DNA of 40,403 bases. Source: Armatimonadetes bacterium 13_1_40CM_64_14 (GTDB taxonomy: Bacteria; Sysuimicrobiota; Sysuimicrobiia; Sysuimicrobiales; Kaftiobacteriaceae). The position numbers and the translations under genes were made by a program. The notes beneath the pieces were generated by a model. It did no database searches. It was not told the origin of the DNA and worked only from the letters and a program-made list of their open reading frames with translations. This document shows, one piece after another, positions 24,832 through 32,559 of the stretch. How positions within the stretch are numbered: the stretch's first letter is position 1; every line of letters begins with the position of its first letter. The stretch spans positions 1 to 40,403 of the forward strand of contig MNEU01000019.1 of NCBI GenBank assembly GCA_001917855.1, given 5' to 3'.

Positions 24832-24951
24832 ATTGCGCGGCCATAAGGCGATGCCGGTCGAATTCTGACCGAGGATAGTCCTGCATCCGGGGAGAAAGAG
24901 GACAACGCCCAGACAATTGTTCGTCAATGCTCAAGCGGGGAGGAGCAGGAG

Positions 24952-26067
24952 ATGAGCAGAGTCCGCCTACTCGTTGGAACTCACAAGGGTGGCTTCATCC
25001 TGACGTCGGATGCGAAGCGTCAACGTTGGGATGTCAGCGGCCCTGAGTTTGCCGGATGGGAAATCTACCACATCAAAGGCTCCCCCGTCGACCCGGATCG
25101 TCTGTTTGCCTCACAGTCAACCGGCTGGTTTGGGCAACAGATCCAGCGATCCAACGATGGCGGCAAGACCTGGGCGTCGGTGGACAACAAATTCGTCTAT
25201 GAAGGCAAAACGGGCACCCACCAATGGTACGACGGGACGCCGCATCCCTGGGAGTTCAAGCGAGTGTGGCATCTTGAGCCTTCCCTCATTGACCCTGATG
25301 TGGTCTATGCAGGGGTGGAAGACGCCGCGTTCTTCCGGTCCACTGACGGCGGACAAACGTGGCACGAACTGGCCGGACTGCGCCAGCATACGACCGGGTC
25401 TGCGTGGGCGCCCGGGGCAGGAGGGTTGTGCCTCCATACGATCGTGCAAGATCCAAGCGATTCCCGGCGCATATTCATCGCCATCTCGGCGGCCGGCGTC
25501 TTCCGGACCGATGATGGCGGCGAAACATGGCGACCGATGAACCGCGGTCTTCGTTCGCAAACCATCCCCGATCAGGATGCCGAGGTCGGTCACTGCGTGC
25601 ACCGGATCGCCATGCACCCGTCCCGCCCGCGCACCCTGTTCATGCAGAAGCACTGGGATGTCATGCGGAGCACCGACGGGGGCGAGTCGTGGCACGAAGT
25701 CAGCGGGAATTTGCCATCGGACTTTGGGTTTCCGATCGACGTGCACGCCCACGAGCCGGACACCATCTACGTGATTCCGATCAAGAGCGACTCGGAGCAT
25801 TTCCCGCCTGAAGGGAAGCTGCGCGTGTACCGCAGCCGGACGGGCGGAAACGAATGGGAGGCCCTGACCAACGGCTTGCCGCAGAGCAACTGTTATGTCA
25901 ACGTGTTGCGCGAGGCCATGGCCGTTGACTCGCTTGATCCCTGCGGCGTGTACTTCGGGACCTCGGGAGGCCAGGTGTACGGGTCGCCCGACGCCGGCGA
26001 CCACTGGTCGGCCATCGTCCGCGACCTCCCGCCGGTGTTATCTGTCGAGGTTCAGACGTTGTCATGA
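24952..26067 (+). CDS. Asp-box (BNR/sialidase-like) beta-propeller protein
   Basis: This 371-residue protein has five Asp-box repeats of the S/T-x-D-x-G-x-x-W type: SNDGGKTW (near 63), STDGGQTW (near 128), TDDGGETW (near 189), STDGGESW (near 245) and SPDAGDHW (near 346). It therefore folds as a multi-bladed propeller like sialidases and photosystem-assembly factors. There is no signal peptide, and the sialidase catalytic residues cannot be assigned, so a glycosidase function is not supported. A strong Shine-Dalgarno sequence precedes the ATG. Its stop overlaps the ATG of a MoaD/ThiS-like gene (ATGA), pointing to a two-protein unit whose function I do not know. Confidence 0.82.
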   Translation: MSRVRLLVGTHKGGFILTSDAKRQRWDVSGPEFAGWEIYHIKGSPVDPDRLFASQSTGWFGQQIQRSNDGGKTWASVDNKFVYEGKTGTHQWYDGTPHPWEFKRVWHLEPSLIDPDVVYAGVEDAAFFRSTDGGQTWHELAGLRQHTTGSAWAPGAGGLCLHTIVQDPSDSRRIFIAISAAGVFRTDDGGETWRPMNRGLRSQTIPDQDAEVGHCVHRIAMHPSRPRTLFMQKHWDVMRSTDGGESWHEVSGNLPSDFGFPIDVHAHEPDTIYVIPIKSDSEHFPPEGKLRVYRSRTGGNEWEALTNGLPQSNCYVNVLREAMAVDSLDPCGVYFGTSGGQVYGSPDAGDHWSAIVRDLPPVLSVEVQTLS

Positions 26068-26360
26068 TTCGAATCGTGCTTCCGTACCACTTGCGCAAGC
26101 TCGCGCAGGTCGACGGCGAAGTCCGGGTGCAGGTCGATGGGCAAGTTACGCAGCGTGCGATACTCGACGCGCTCGAAGCACAGTATCCCGTGCTTCGTGG
26201 AACGATTCGCGACCACGTGACGCAGCACAGGCGAGATTTTGTGAGGTTTTTTGCGTGTTCGCAGGATTTCTCGCTCGAGGCTCCCGATACTCCCCTGCCT
26301 GAAGCGGTCGCCAAAGGCGAGGAGCCGTTCCTGGTTGTGGGGGCAATCGCAGGCGGCTAG
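26064..26360 (+). CDS. MoaD/ThiS-family ubiquitin-like protein
   Basis: This small protein has 98 residues and a beta-grasp-like sequence that ends in GAIAGG. A C-terminal Gly-Gly is the hallmark of sulfur carriers such as MoaD and ThiS, where it is activated by adenylation and thiocarboxylated. The gene overlaps the Asp-box gene by 4 nt. No MoeB/ThiF-type activating enzyme, MoaE or ThiG is encoded in the window, so it must either use an activating enzyme encoded elsewhere or act as a protein modifier. Which of these holds cannot be decided from sequence. Confidence 0.75.
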   Translation: MIRIVLPYHLRKLAQVDGEVRVQVDGQVTQRAILDALEAQYPVLRGTIRDHVTQHRRDFVRFFACSQDFSLEAPDTPLPEAVAKGEEPFLVVGAIAGG

Positions 26361-26368
26361 ACCTTCGC

Positions 26369-27160
26369 CTACCTCGACGTTTGCATCCCAAGGGTGTCCT
26401 GTGGCATTTGGAGCACGGCGCCCTTCAGGCGCGCAGCCAGATGCGCGTCGGGCATATCCGATTTCTTCAATCAGGGCGTCGGTGGCGGCCCGAAATGCGT
26501 GTACGTGGGTGGCCTGATCCAGACGGCCGACGAGCGCGCGCTGCAGCGGCTCGGACACGCTGGGCGGCAGGCGGTCCATGCTCTGCCTTCCACGGCTGAA
26601 AGCCGGTGGCGCAGGCAGGCCAGCGCCAGGACCTGGTCGCGCATGTGGCTGATCATGTACTCCGCCTGCCACAGTTTCCCGCGGCCGACGGACCCGCGCG
26701 CGTGGAGTGCGTAGAGCCATGCGAGGCCAATGAGCTCCGATGGCGTGGACGGCGAGGCATGGGCTCGTTCCACCGCAACACCGAACTGCAGCCGGAACGT
26801 GTGCGCCCGCGCGCCGAACTCGTGTGCCGGCGCGAACGCGAGGTCCACCTGCAGGCCGATGTGGAGCAGGAACACCCTGTAGATCCAGGCGCCGATGGTC
26901 ACGTCAAAGTGATGGACCGCGCCGTGTTCTCGGTACATGCGCTCCGTCCAATCCGCGACCGCGGCCGGCATTGTGCCAGCGTCGCCAATCCCGAAGGCAA
27001 GGTCGATATCCGACCATTGGTCCTCCGCGCCGCCCGCCGCAGATCCGGTTACCGCGGCGCCGCTGATGCGCGCGTCTTGACGGGCAGCCGCAATCAGGGC
27101 GGAGCGCAGGGTCTCGCGTTGATCACTGCGCAGGGTCTCGCGTTGATCACTGGTGTACAC
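26369..27160 (-). pseudogene. Aminoglycoside-type nucleotidyltransferase with two compensating frameshifts
   Basis: Residues about 38-56 (GSAAGG..DQWSDIDLAFGI) are the Gly-Ser and Asp-x-Asp signature of the nucleotidyltransferase fold used by antibiotic adenylyltransferases and related enzymes. The first frame runs from GTG 27160 to a stop at 26471. Family-like sequence leaves this frame near 26580 (SMDRLPP and LVGRLDQATHVHAF are read one frame over) and returns near 26465 (SDMPDAHLAARLKGAVLQM), ending at a TAG at 26369-26371. The whole span is 792 nt, a multiple of three, so the two shifts cancel. This suggests either paired sequencing indels or early decay. The N-terminus contains an 8-residue tandem duplication. 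The gene faces MoaD convergently. Confidence 0.65.
27104..27151 (+). repeat. Perfect 24-bp tandem duplication at the nucleotidyltransferase N-terminus
   Basis: The unit 27104-27127 is repeated exactly at 27128-27151. On the minus strand each copy encodes SDQRETLR, in frame, so the protein gains eight residues without a frame change. A recent slippage duplication is the simplest reading. Confidence 0.9.
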
Positions 27161-27199
27161 GCCTGATCACTCCGTGAAAATAGTACGAGGTAGCATAAT

Positions 27200-27580
27200 A
27201 ATATCGGCTCCACGCGGAGGCGTTCCATGCGAACAAGCACGCACCGGTTGCCCGGCTTGGTCTTTCGAATCATCAGTTTCTCTTGCCTCTGAACCGCAAA
27301 AGACCGGGCGGAGAGAAAATAGTTGTCTTTGCCCGCGAGGTGGTGTCGGTCGAGCACGAGCACATGACCGACCTTCCATGGCTGGTCTTCTTTCAGGGCG
27401 GACCGGGCTTTCCATCGCCGCGTCCGGACAGCAAAACCGGTTGGCTGAAGCGGGCGCTAAAAGAGTATCGTGTGCTTTTGCTGGACCAGCGCGGTACAGG
27501 GCTCTCTACTCCGGTGACGTTTCAGACTCTGGCCAGGATCGAATCGCCGCAAAAGCAGGCTGATTATCTCAAAAACTTTG
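27200..27580 (+). pseudogene. Prolyl-aminopeptidase/alpha-beta hydrolase fragment, truncated at both ends
   Basis: The plus strand reads NHQFLLPLNRKRPGGEKI, VVFAREV, PWLVFFQGGPGF and LLLDQRGTGLSTPV. This is the N-terminal third of an S33-type prolyl aminopeptidase, with the oxyanion-hole region (QGGPG) and the DQRGxGxS motif. There is no ATG start after the upstream in-frame TAA (27199-27201), although a TTG at 27283 is available. Similarity stops after YLKNF near 27580, before the nucleophile-serine motif, and the frame then ends at 27648. The protein cannot be catalytic. The truncation lies at the right end of segment C. Confidence 0.65.
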
Positions 27581-27650
27581 GGGTACGTTCCACCTTGAGT
27601 TTTCGTGCGGTTCTCGGTGCGCCTCGTGCACTGAGCGTCCGAGTTTAGTT

Positions 27651-27665
27651 GCACCCTAGTAGCAC
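27651..27665 (-). other. Orphan integrase 3'-end scar signature
   Basis: The 15-mer gcaccctagtagcac is identical to those at 1910-1924 and 24735-24749. On the minus strand its frame reads RATRVQL, like the other scars. No tRNA repeat lies 52 nt to its left, where truncated peptidase sequence ends instead, so an attachment-site copy may have been lost here. Confidence 0.4.
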
Positions 27666-27793
27666 GACAGGACGCTAGTTGCCCGACTCATGTGACGGCA
27701 ATTGATGTGCGCAACAGGGGAGACGCGAGAACATTGATCGTCTGCGCCTGCTACGACGATTGTCTACTGCTGAGAGTCATCGGGCGGCGCACC

Positions 27794-27833
27794 CGTAATG
27801 CGCAGGTCATCGGTTCGAGTCCGATCGCCGGCT
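27794..27833 (+). repeat. tRNA-Thr 3'-half direct repeat (attachment-site copy 4, outermost)
   Basis: These 40 nt are identical to 1815-1854 of the intact tRNA. The match extends left to 27787 with one mismatch in the anticodon loop. The CCA is not preserved (the sequence continues accacgg). It is the last copy in the window. The minus-strand stop codon of the adjacent amidohydrolase (27832-27834) overlaps its end by two bases. Confidence 0.88.
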
Positions 27834-29034
27834 ACCACGGCAGCGGCGGCACCGGGGGTTCGGGGGTGTAATGCTTCCCGGCTTTGAATACGTGCCGGAC
27901 ACGCCGCGTCGCGCTGATGTCCTCGAGCGGATTCCCGTCCAGCAGGACGACGTCGGCCTCCTTCCCCGGCGTGAGGGTCCCCAGGGTATCGGACCACCCC
28001 ATCAGCTCGGCACAGCTGGCGGTCGCAGCCCGAAGCGTCTGTTCGTGGGTGAGCCCGACTTGCACCATGAGCTCGAGCTCCAGCGCCAGCTCATGGTGAA
28101 AGACGCGGGGGGCGCCGGTGTCGGTGCCAGTCGCAAACTTCACCCCGGCTTTGGCGGCGCGCATGAAATACTCAAGTTTCCGGTCCCACACGCGGTGGGC
28201 GAGCTCCACGAGCCCCGGATCGAGGCCGATCTCGCGGCCTTCGCGGGACAGCTTCCAGTAGGCCGCGAACGTTGGCACGATGAAGATCCGGTGCTTGAGC
28301 AGAAGCTCGATCACGTCGTCGGGTATCTCCGTCGCGTGCTCGATGGTTTGGGCCCCCGCCCGGATCGCAGCCCGCGTCACGATGGCCGGATGCGAATGGA
28401 CCGCGACCCATTTGCCGGCCCGGTGCGCCTCGTCGACCGCGGCCCGCATCTCCTCCTCGCTGTACTCCATCCCGAACGGGTCCTCCGTCGCATTCATGAC
28501 GCCGCCGCTGGCGATCAGCTTGATACCGTCGGCCCCCGCTGCCACTTGTTCCCGCACGGCCTGACGCAGGGCCTCGGGACCGTCCACCTGCTCGTTCAGG
28601 CCGGTGCCATGCCCCCCGGTGTGCCCGAGCCAGCGGCCAGCTGCCTGCATCCGCGGCCCGGGGACGAGCCCCAGGTTGATCGCCTTCTTGAGCTGCAGGT
28701 CGATGTGGGCGTGCGCCCCGACCTCGCGCCACATCGTGATCCCGGCATTCAGGGCGTTGCGGGCGAACGTGGTCGCCTGGATCGCTTTGAGCGTGTGCGG
28801 CTGCGCGTTGATCGGCCCGGTATCCATCGTGTGCATGTACCCGCTGAAGTGCCCGTGCATCTGCCCCATCCCGGGGATGGCGGTCATGCCCCGCGCGTCG
28901 AGTAGCTCGCCGCCGGGCTCGGTGACCGGCGACGGCCGGACGGCCCGCAGCATCGTGCGTTCGATTTGAATCGCCCCCTGTTCGATCACGGGGCCGTCGA
29001 TTGGGATAATGCGGCAACCGTTGATGGTGAGCAC
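27832..29034 (-). CDS. Metal-dependent amidohydrolase (prolidase-like), 3' end at attachment repeat
   Basis: This 400-residue amidohydrolase-superfamily enzyme has GMGQMHGHFSG (metal HxH), GIKLIASGGV (candidate carboxylated lysine), VAVHSHP, TIEHATEI and FATGTDTGAP (catalytic aspartate) in order. It resembles Xaa-Pro dipeptidase/imidazolonepropionase-like members, which fits its place behind a dipeptide-type importer. I chose GTG 29034, 5 nt after a perfect AGGAGG; GTG 29037 is adjacent and longer starts run antisense through the upstream gene. The last residues (PEPPVPPLPW) and the TAG stop fall at the tRNA repeat, so the natural C-terminus may have been replaced at the junction. The catalytic core is complete. 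Confidence 0.84.
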   Translation of the reverse strand: MLTINGCRIIPIDGPVIEQGAIQIERTMLRAVRPSPVTEPGGELLDARGMTAIPGMGQMHGHFSGYMHTMDTGPINAQPHTLKAIQATTFARNALNAGITMWREVGAHAHIDLQLKKAINLGLVPGPRMQAAGRWLGHTGGHGTGLNEQVDGPEALRQAVREQVAAGADGIKLIASGGVMNATEDPFGMEYSEEEMRAAVDEAHRAGKWVAVHSHPAIVTRAAIRAGAQTIEHATEIPDDVIELLLKHRIFIVPTFAAYWKLSREGREIGLDPGLVELAHRVWDRKLEYFMRAAKAGVKFATGTDTGAPRVFHHELALELELMVQVGLTHEQTLRAATASCAELMGWSDTLGTLTPGKEADVVLLDGNPLEDISATRRVRHVFKAGKHYTPEPPVPPLPW

Positions 29035-29054
29035 CACAACCTCCTGTAGATCAG

Positions 29055-29951
29055 TTATCCGGCGCCCGCGCGCGGATCCAGAGCGTCCCGGAGCCAGTCT
29101 CCGATCAGGTTGGTCGCAAGCACGGTGAGCATGATCGCCGCCCCGGGAAACGTGGCCAGCCACCATGCCACGGACAGATACTGTGCTCCGTCGGTAAGCA
29201 TGCCGCCCCAACTCGGAATGTTCGAAGGGATCCCGAGCCCGAGGAAGGTCAGCGCCGCCTCTGAGGTGATCATGCCGCCAAGGGAAAAGCTGGCGATCGT
29301 CAGCATCGAGGGGAGCACATTCGGCACGACGTGCCGGAAGATGATCCGCTGGTCCCGCGCGCCGAGCGCCCTGGCCGCCTCGATGTACTCCCGCTCACGG
29401 ATCCCGAGGACGCGGCTTCGTGTTACCCGCGCATAGCCGACCCAGCCGGAGATCGCCAGCACGGCGATCAGGTTCCGCACGCCGGCTCCGAGAATGGCGA
29501 CGATGGCCAGGCTAAGCAGGATCGAAGGAAAGGCCAGTTGGACATCGGTGACGCGCATCAGCAGATCGTCCCAGAGGCGGCCGAAGTAGCCGCTCAACAC
29601 GCCCACGGTCGTTCCGAACGCCGCCGAAAGCGCAACGGCGCTGAAGCCGACGAGGAGCGAGATCCGGGACCCGAAGGTGACACGGCTCAAGAGATCCCGG
29701 CCGAGCTGGTCGGTCCCAAGCCAGAAGCGATGCCCGGTGCGCACGGCCATCGGCGGGAGAAGGCGGTGGATGATATCCTGGGCGTCCGGGTCCATGGGCG
29801 CGAGGTGAGGCGCCAGCCACGCGACCAGCACGACGCTCCCGAGCACGACGGCACCGACCCAGGCGCCGGGATCACGCCGAGCGGCGCGCCAGGTCGGCCA
29901 CCACGAAGACCGTCGGGGAGGCACCTCGGGAAGCACGCTGCCAACGGCCAT
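29055..29951 (-). CDS. Dipeptide/oligopeptide ABC permease, DppC-like (transporter 4)
   Basis: This inner-membrane permease has 298 residues from ATG 29951, which overlaps the upstream DppB stop (ATGA); a 445-residue reading is an antisense-like extension. It has the DppC hallmarks: an N-terminal segment followed by a periplasmic loop, HRFWLGTDQLGRDLLSRV (near residue 75), and the EAA loop YIEAARALGARDQRIIFRHV then VPNVLPSM. It should pair with the product of 29951-30868 and the binding protein at 30900. No ATPase gene lies nearby. Confidence 0.9.
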   Translation of the reverse strand: MAVGSVLPEVPPRRSSWWPTWRAARRDPGAWVGAVVLGSVVLVAWLAPHLAPMDPDAQDIIHRLLPPMAVRTGHRFWLGTDQLGRDLLSRVTFGSRISLLVGFSAVALSAAFGTTVGVLSGYFGRLWDDLLMRVTDVQLAFPSILLSLAIVAILGAGVRNLIAVLAISGWVGYARVTRSRVLGIREREYIEAARALGARDQRIIFRHVVPNVLPSMLTIASFSLGGMITSEAALTFLGLGIPSNIPSWGGMLTDGAQYLSVAWWLATFPGAAIMLTVLATNLIGDWLRDALDPRAGAG

Positions 29952-30868
29952 CAGCTGTAGTGGATGCGCGGGTCGAGCCACACGTACAACAGATCGGTGA
30001 GGAGCGTAGCCAGCACGAAGATCGTGGCGGCGAACAACACCGCGGCCTGCACGACGGGAATGTCGCGCGCGAAGATCGCCTGGACCGCCAAGCGCCCCAT
30101 CCCGGGCCAGGCAAACACGGTCTCGGTCACGACGGCGCCGCCCATGAGCGTCCCGAGCTCCAGGCCGATCCAGGTCACGATCGGCAGGCTGGCGTTCCGG
30201 AGCGCGTGCCTGCCGACGACGGCGACTTCGCGCAGCCCCTTGGCCCGGGCGGTCCGCAGATAGTCTTCCGAGATGATGTCGAGCATGGCCGAGCGGGTCA
30301 GCCGCAAGATGCCGGCGGCGGAGAAGACCCCCAGTACCACGGCCGGCAGAACGAGGTGCCGGAGGCCGCCGATGCCGCCCGTTGGGAACCAACGGAGGAC
30401 GACCCCGAACACAAGGATCGCCTGCAGGCCCAGCCAGAACGTCGGCATCGACTGGCCCACCAACGAGAACAGCAAGGCCCCACGATCAATGATGGTCCGG
30501 CGCCGCAGCGCGGCGGCGATGCCGAGCGGCACCGCCACCCCGACGGCTATCACCAGCGCTGCAGACGCTAGCTCGGCCGTGGCGGGCACGCGGTCGAGCA
30601 CGAGGGAGAGCGCTGGCGTGTTCTGCCGCACCGAGATCCCGAAATCCCCGTGCAGTACCGCACGCGCGAACCTCAGGTACTGGACGGGCAGGGGCTGGTC
30701 CAGGCCGAGCATGTGCTGCATGGCGATCACCTGGGCCTGGCTCGCCTGAAACGGCAGCAGGAGCACCACTGGGTCGCCGATGACGTGGGTCAGAGCAAAG
30801 GCGACCACAGAGATCCCTACGAGGACGAAAACCGCCTGGACCAGCCGCCGTGCCACGTACCGTTGCAT
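29951..30868 (-). CDS. Dipeptide/oligopeptide ABC permease, DppB-like (transporter 4)
   Basis: This permease has 305 residues, normal for DppB, with about six membrane segments starting at residue 9. The family-typical LGLDQPLPVQYLRF (near 54), the EAA region LRTARAKGLREVAVVGRHAL (near 200), GGAVVTETVFAWPGMGRL (near 243) and the C-terminal LDPRIHYS are all intact. It serves as a reference for the second DppB gene (36644-37515), which lacks the VFAWPG part. It lies 31 nt downstream of the binding-protein gene. Confidence 0.91.
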   Translation of the reverse strand: MQRYVARRLVQAVFVLVGISVVAFALTHVIGDPVVLLLPFQASQAQVIAMQHMLGLDQPLPVQYLRFARAVLHGDFGISVRQNTPALSLVLDRVPATAELASAALVIAVGVAVPLGIAAALRRRTIIDRGALLFSLVGQSMPTFWLGLQAILVFGVVLRWFPTGGIGGLRHLVLPAVVLGVFSAAGILRLTRSAMLDIISEDYLRTARAKGLREVAVVGRHALRNASLPIVTWIGLELGTLMGGAVVTETVFAWPGMGRLAVQAIFARDIPVVQAAVLFAATIFVLATLLTDLLYVWLDPRIHYS

Positions 30869-30899
30869 CAGCGCGCCCCGCCTCGGCGGGGCCAGGGTA

Positions 30900-32411
30900 T
30901 TACTTGAGTGTCGCCTTGGCTAGCCACAACGTCTCATCTGACCGCGGCGTCCAGTTGAGCCGCGTGTTGACGCCGTAGATGCCCTTTTGCGTGTACATGA
31001 AGATGATCGGGGCCTCATCGTAGACTAGCGACTGGATCTCCCGGTAAAGCGCCGCCCGGCGATCAGGATCGAGCGTCGCCTTGGCCTTCACGTAAATGGC
31101 CTGGATCCCCTGGTTGCAGTACCATGAGTCCCACACGTCGCAGGAAACGTTCTCCAGCGCGTCGGCCGCGTCCAACGCTGCCGACCCCGATCCGATGAGG
31201 AAGATCGGGCCGAGCTGGTGCTTGAAGTACATGTTCACAAAGTTGCCCCACTCGTAATACTTGAGGTCGGCGTTCACGCCCACCGCCTTCAGGTAGCCCA
31301 CGACCGCCTGCGATACCTGGGCGTCCGCGAGATAACGCCCCCGAGGCGACTGGAACACAATGTCGAAACCGTTAGGGTACCCCGCTTGTGCAAGCAGCGC
31401 CCTGGCCTTGGCGGGATCATACGCGTACGGCCGGAGCAGCGGGCTGAACCCGAGGTAGGCGGCCGGGACGAGCGTCGACTCCACGGTGCCGAATCCCCCG
31501 AGGATGTTCTTGACGATCGCGTCCTTATCCACGGCGTAGTTGAGTGCCTGGCGTACCAGCTTGTCACGCAGCGGCCCGGTGCCGGTGTCCAGCATGATGT
31601 TGATCGAGCGCGTGCCTGTCGTAACATCCGCCTTGATGCGGGGATCGTTGGCGATGCTGGAGACCAGGTCGGGGGCGAAATCGGTGATGATGTCCGCCTC
31701 GCCGCTCCTGAACGCCGCCACGCGCGCGGCTGGGTCCGGAATCAGCCGGAAGACGAGAGACTCGATGCTGGGCACGCCGCCCCAGTAGTCGTGATTCGCC
31801 ACGAGGGTCACGCGGTCGTCCTTCACCCACGACTGGAACCGGTACGGGCCGGTCCCCACAGGGTGCGTCGCCACGTAGCTTGCGCCCTGCGCCTGATAGT
31901 AGTGAGATGGAGCGATCCCGAGCAGCATCAAGTTGGGGAGCAGAAGCGGCATCGGGTCAGCGGTCGTGACCTGGACCGTGCGGGGATCCACGATCCGCAC
32001 ATCCTTCACGCCGTCCACCAGGTAGTTCGAGGGCGAGTCCTTGAGGAGCGCGCGGTCGAGCGTGAACTTGACCGCCGCCGCGTCGAAAGGCTCGCCGTTG
32101 TGGAATTTCACGCCCGTGCGGAGGATGAACTCCCACGTGGTCGGGTTGATGATCTTGTAGCCGGTCGCCAGCATGGGGATGATCTTGCCCGCGTCGTTCC
32201 GCATGAAGAGCGGATCGTAGATGTGCAGCGTAACGTTGTACCCTGTGCGGGAGATCTCCTGAAAGGGATCCAGCGTAGCCGGCTCGGCGCCCTGCGCAAC
32301 CGTCACCGTCCCGCCAGCGGCCTGCGACGGCGCAGGCCCCGGCGCAACCAGCGTCCCCACCATTGCGAACAACAGCAGTCCCGATAGCATCGATATTCGT
32401 GCCAATCTCAT
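30900..32411 (-). CDS. Periplasmic substrate-binding protein, dipeptide/nickel type (transporter 4)
   Basis: This family 5 solute-binding protein (DppA/OppA-like) captures peptides or similar compounds. From ATG 32411 (GGAGGAGGAG just upstream) it has 503 residues, with a Sec signal peptide (ISMLSGLLLFAMVGTLVA, cleavage near residue 31) and no lipobox. Family signatures are GGTVTVAQGAEPATLDP (near 33), LRTGVKFHNGEPFDAAAVKF (near 98) and HPVGTGPYRFQSW (near 186). An in-frame ATG at 32549 with a good Shine-Dalgarno sequence directly after the RraA stop would add 46 residues before the signal peptide. I consider that less likely but unresolved. Confidence 0.88.
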   Translation of the reverse strand: MRLARISMLSGLLLFAMVGTLVAPGPAPSQAAGGTVTVAQGAEPATLDPFQEISRTGYNVTLHIYDPLFMRNDAGKIIPMLATGYKIINPTTWEFILRTGVKFHNGEPFDAAAVKFTLDRALLKDSPSNYLVDGVKDVRIVDPRTVQVTTADPMPLLLPNLMLLGIAPSHYYQAQGASYVATHPVGTGPYRFQSWVKDDRVTLVANHDYWGGVPSIESLVFRLIPDPAARVAAFRSGEADIITDFAPDLVSSIANDPRIKADVTTGTRSINIMLDTGTGPLRDKLVRQALNYAVDKDAIVKNILGGFGTVESTLVPAAYLGFSPLLRPYAYDPAKARALLAQAGYPNGFDIVFQSPRGRYLADAQVSQAVVGYLKAVGVNADLKYYEWGNFVNMYFKHQLGPIFLIGSGSAALDAADALENVSCDVWDSWYCNQGIQAIYVKAKATLDPDRRAALYREIQSLVYDEAPIIFMYTQKGIYGVNTRLNWTPRSDETLWLAKATLK

Positions 32412-32507
32412 CGCTCCTCCTCCATTCTCACGTGATCGCGTGTGCCTGCTTGTGTTGAAGACATACCGAATCATGCCGCCGTGGTGACCCTCCGGACCCC
32501 GTGCGGC

Positions 32508-32531
32508 CAGGAGCGCGACGTCGCGCTCCTG
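32508..32531 (-). other. Perfect 24-bp palindrome in the RraA-binding protein intergenic region
   Basis: The arms CAGGAGCGCGAC and GTCGCGCTCCTG are exact reverse complements without a spacer. A transcript would fold into a strong GC hairpin about 100 nt upstream of the binding-protein start, with no U tract. A retention or attenuation hairpin between distal and proximal operon parts, or an operator, are both possible. Confidence 0.6.
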
Positions 32532-32559
32532 CACGATCTCCCGTGGCATCGTCTCCCCC

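Larger units (their letters stand above)
24537..24951 (+). other. Junction of segments B and C, no intact gene
   Basis: This 415-bp stretch holds the third tRNA repeat (24638-24683) and the integrase C-terminal remnant (24730-24831), listed separately. The remainder shows only the ribosome-binding region of the next gene (GGGGAGGAGCAGGAG, just before 24952). Confidence 0.6.

Noticed and set aside
27871-28905. Plus-strand 344-codon ORF
   Set aside because: It is antisense to the amidohydrolase at 27832-29034.
31218-32387. Plus-strand 389-codon ORF
   Set aside because: It is antisense to the dipeptide-type binding protein and has no recognisable motif.
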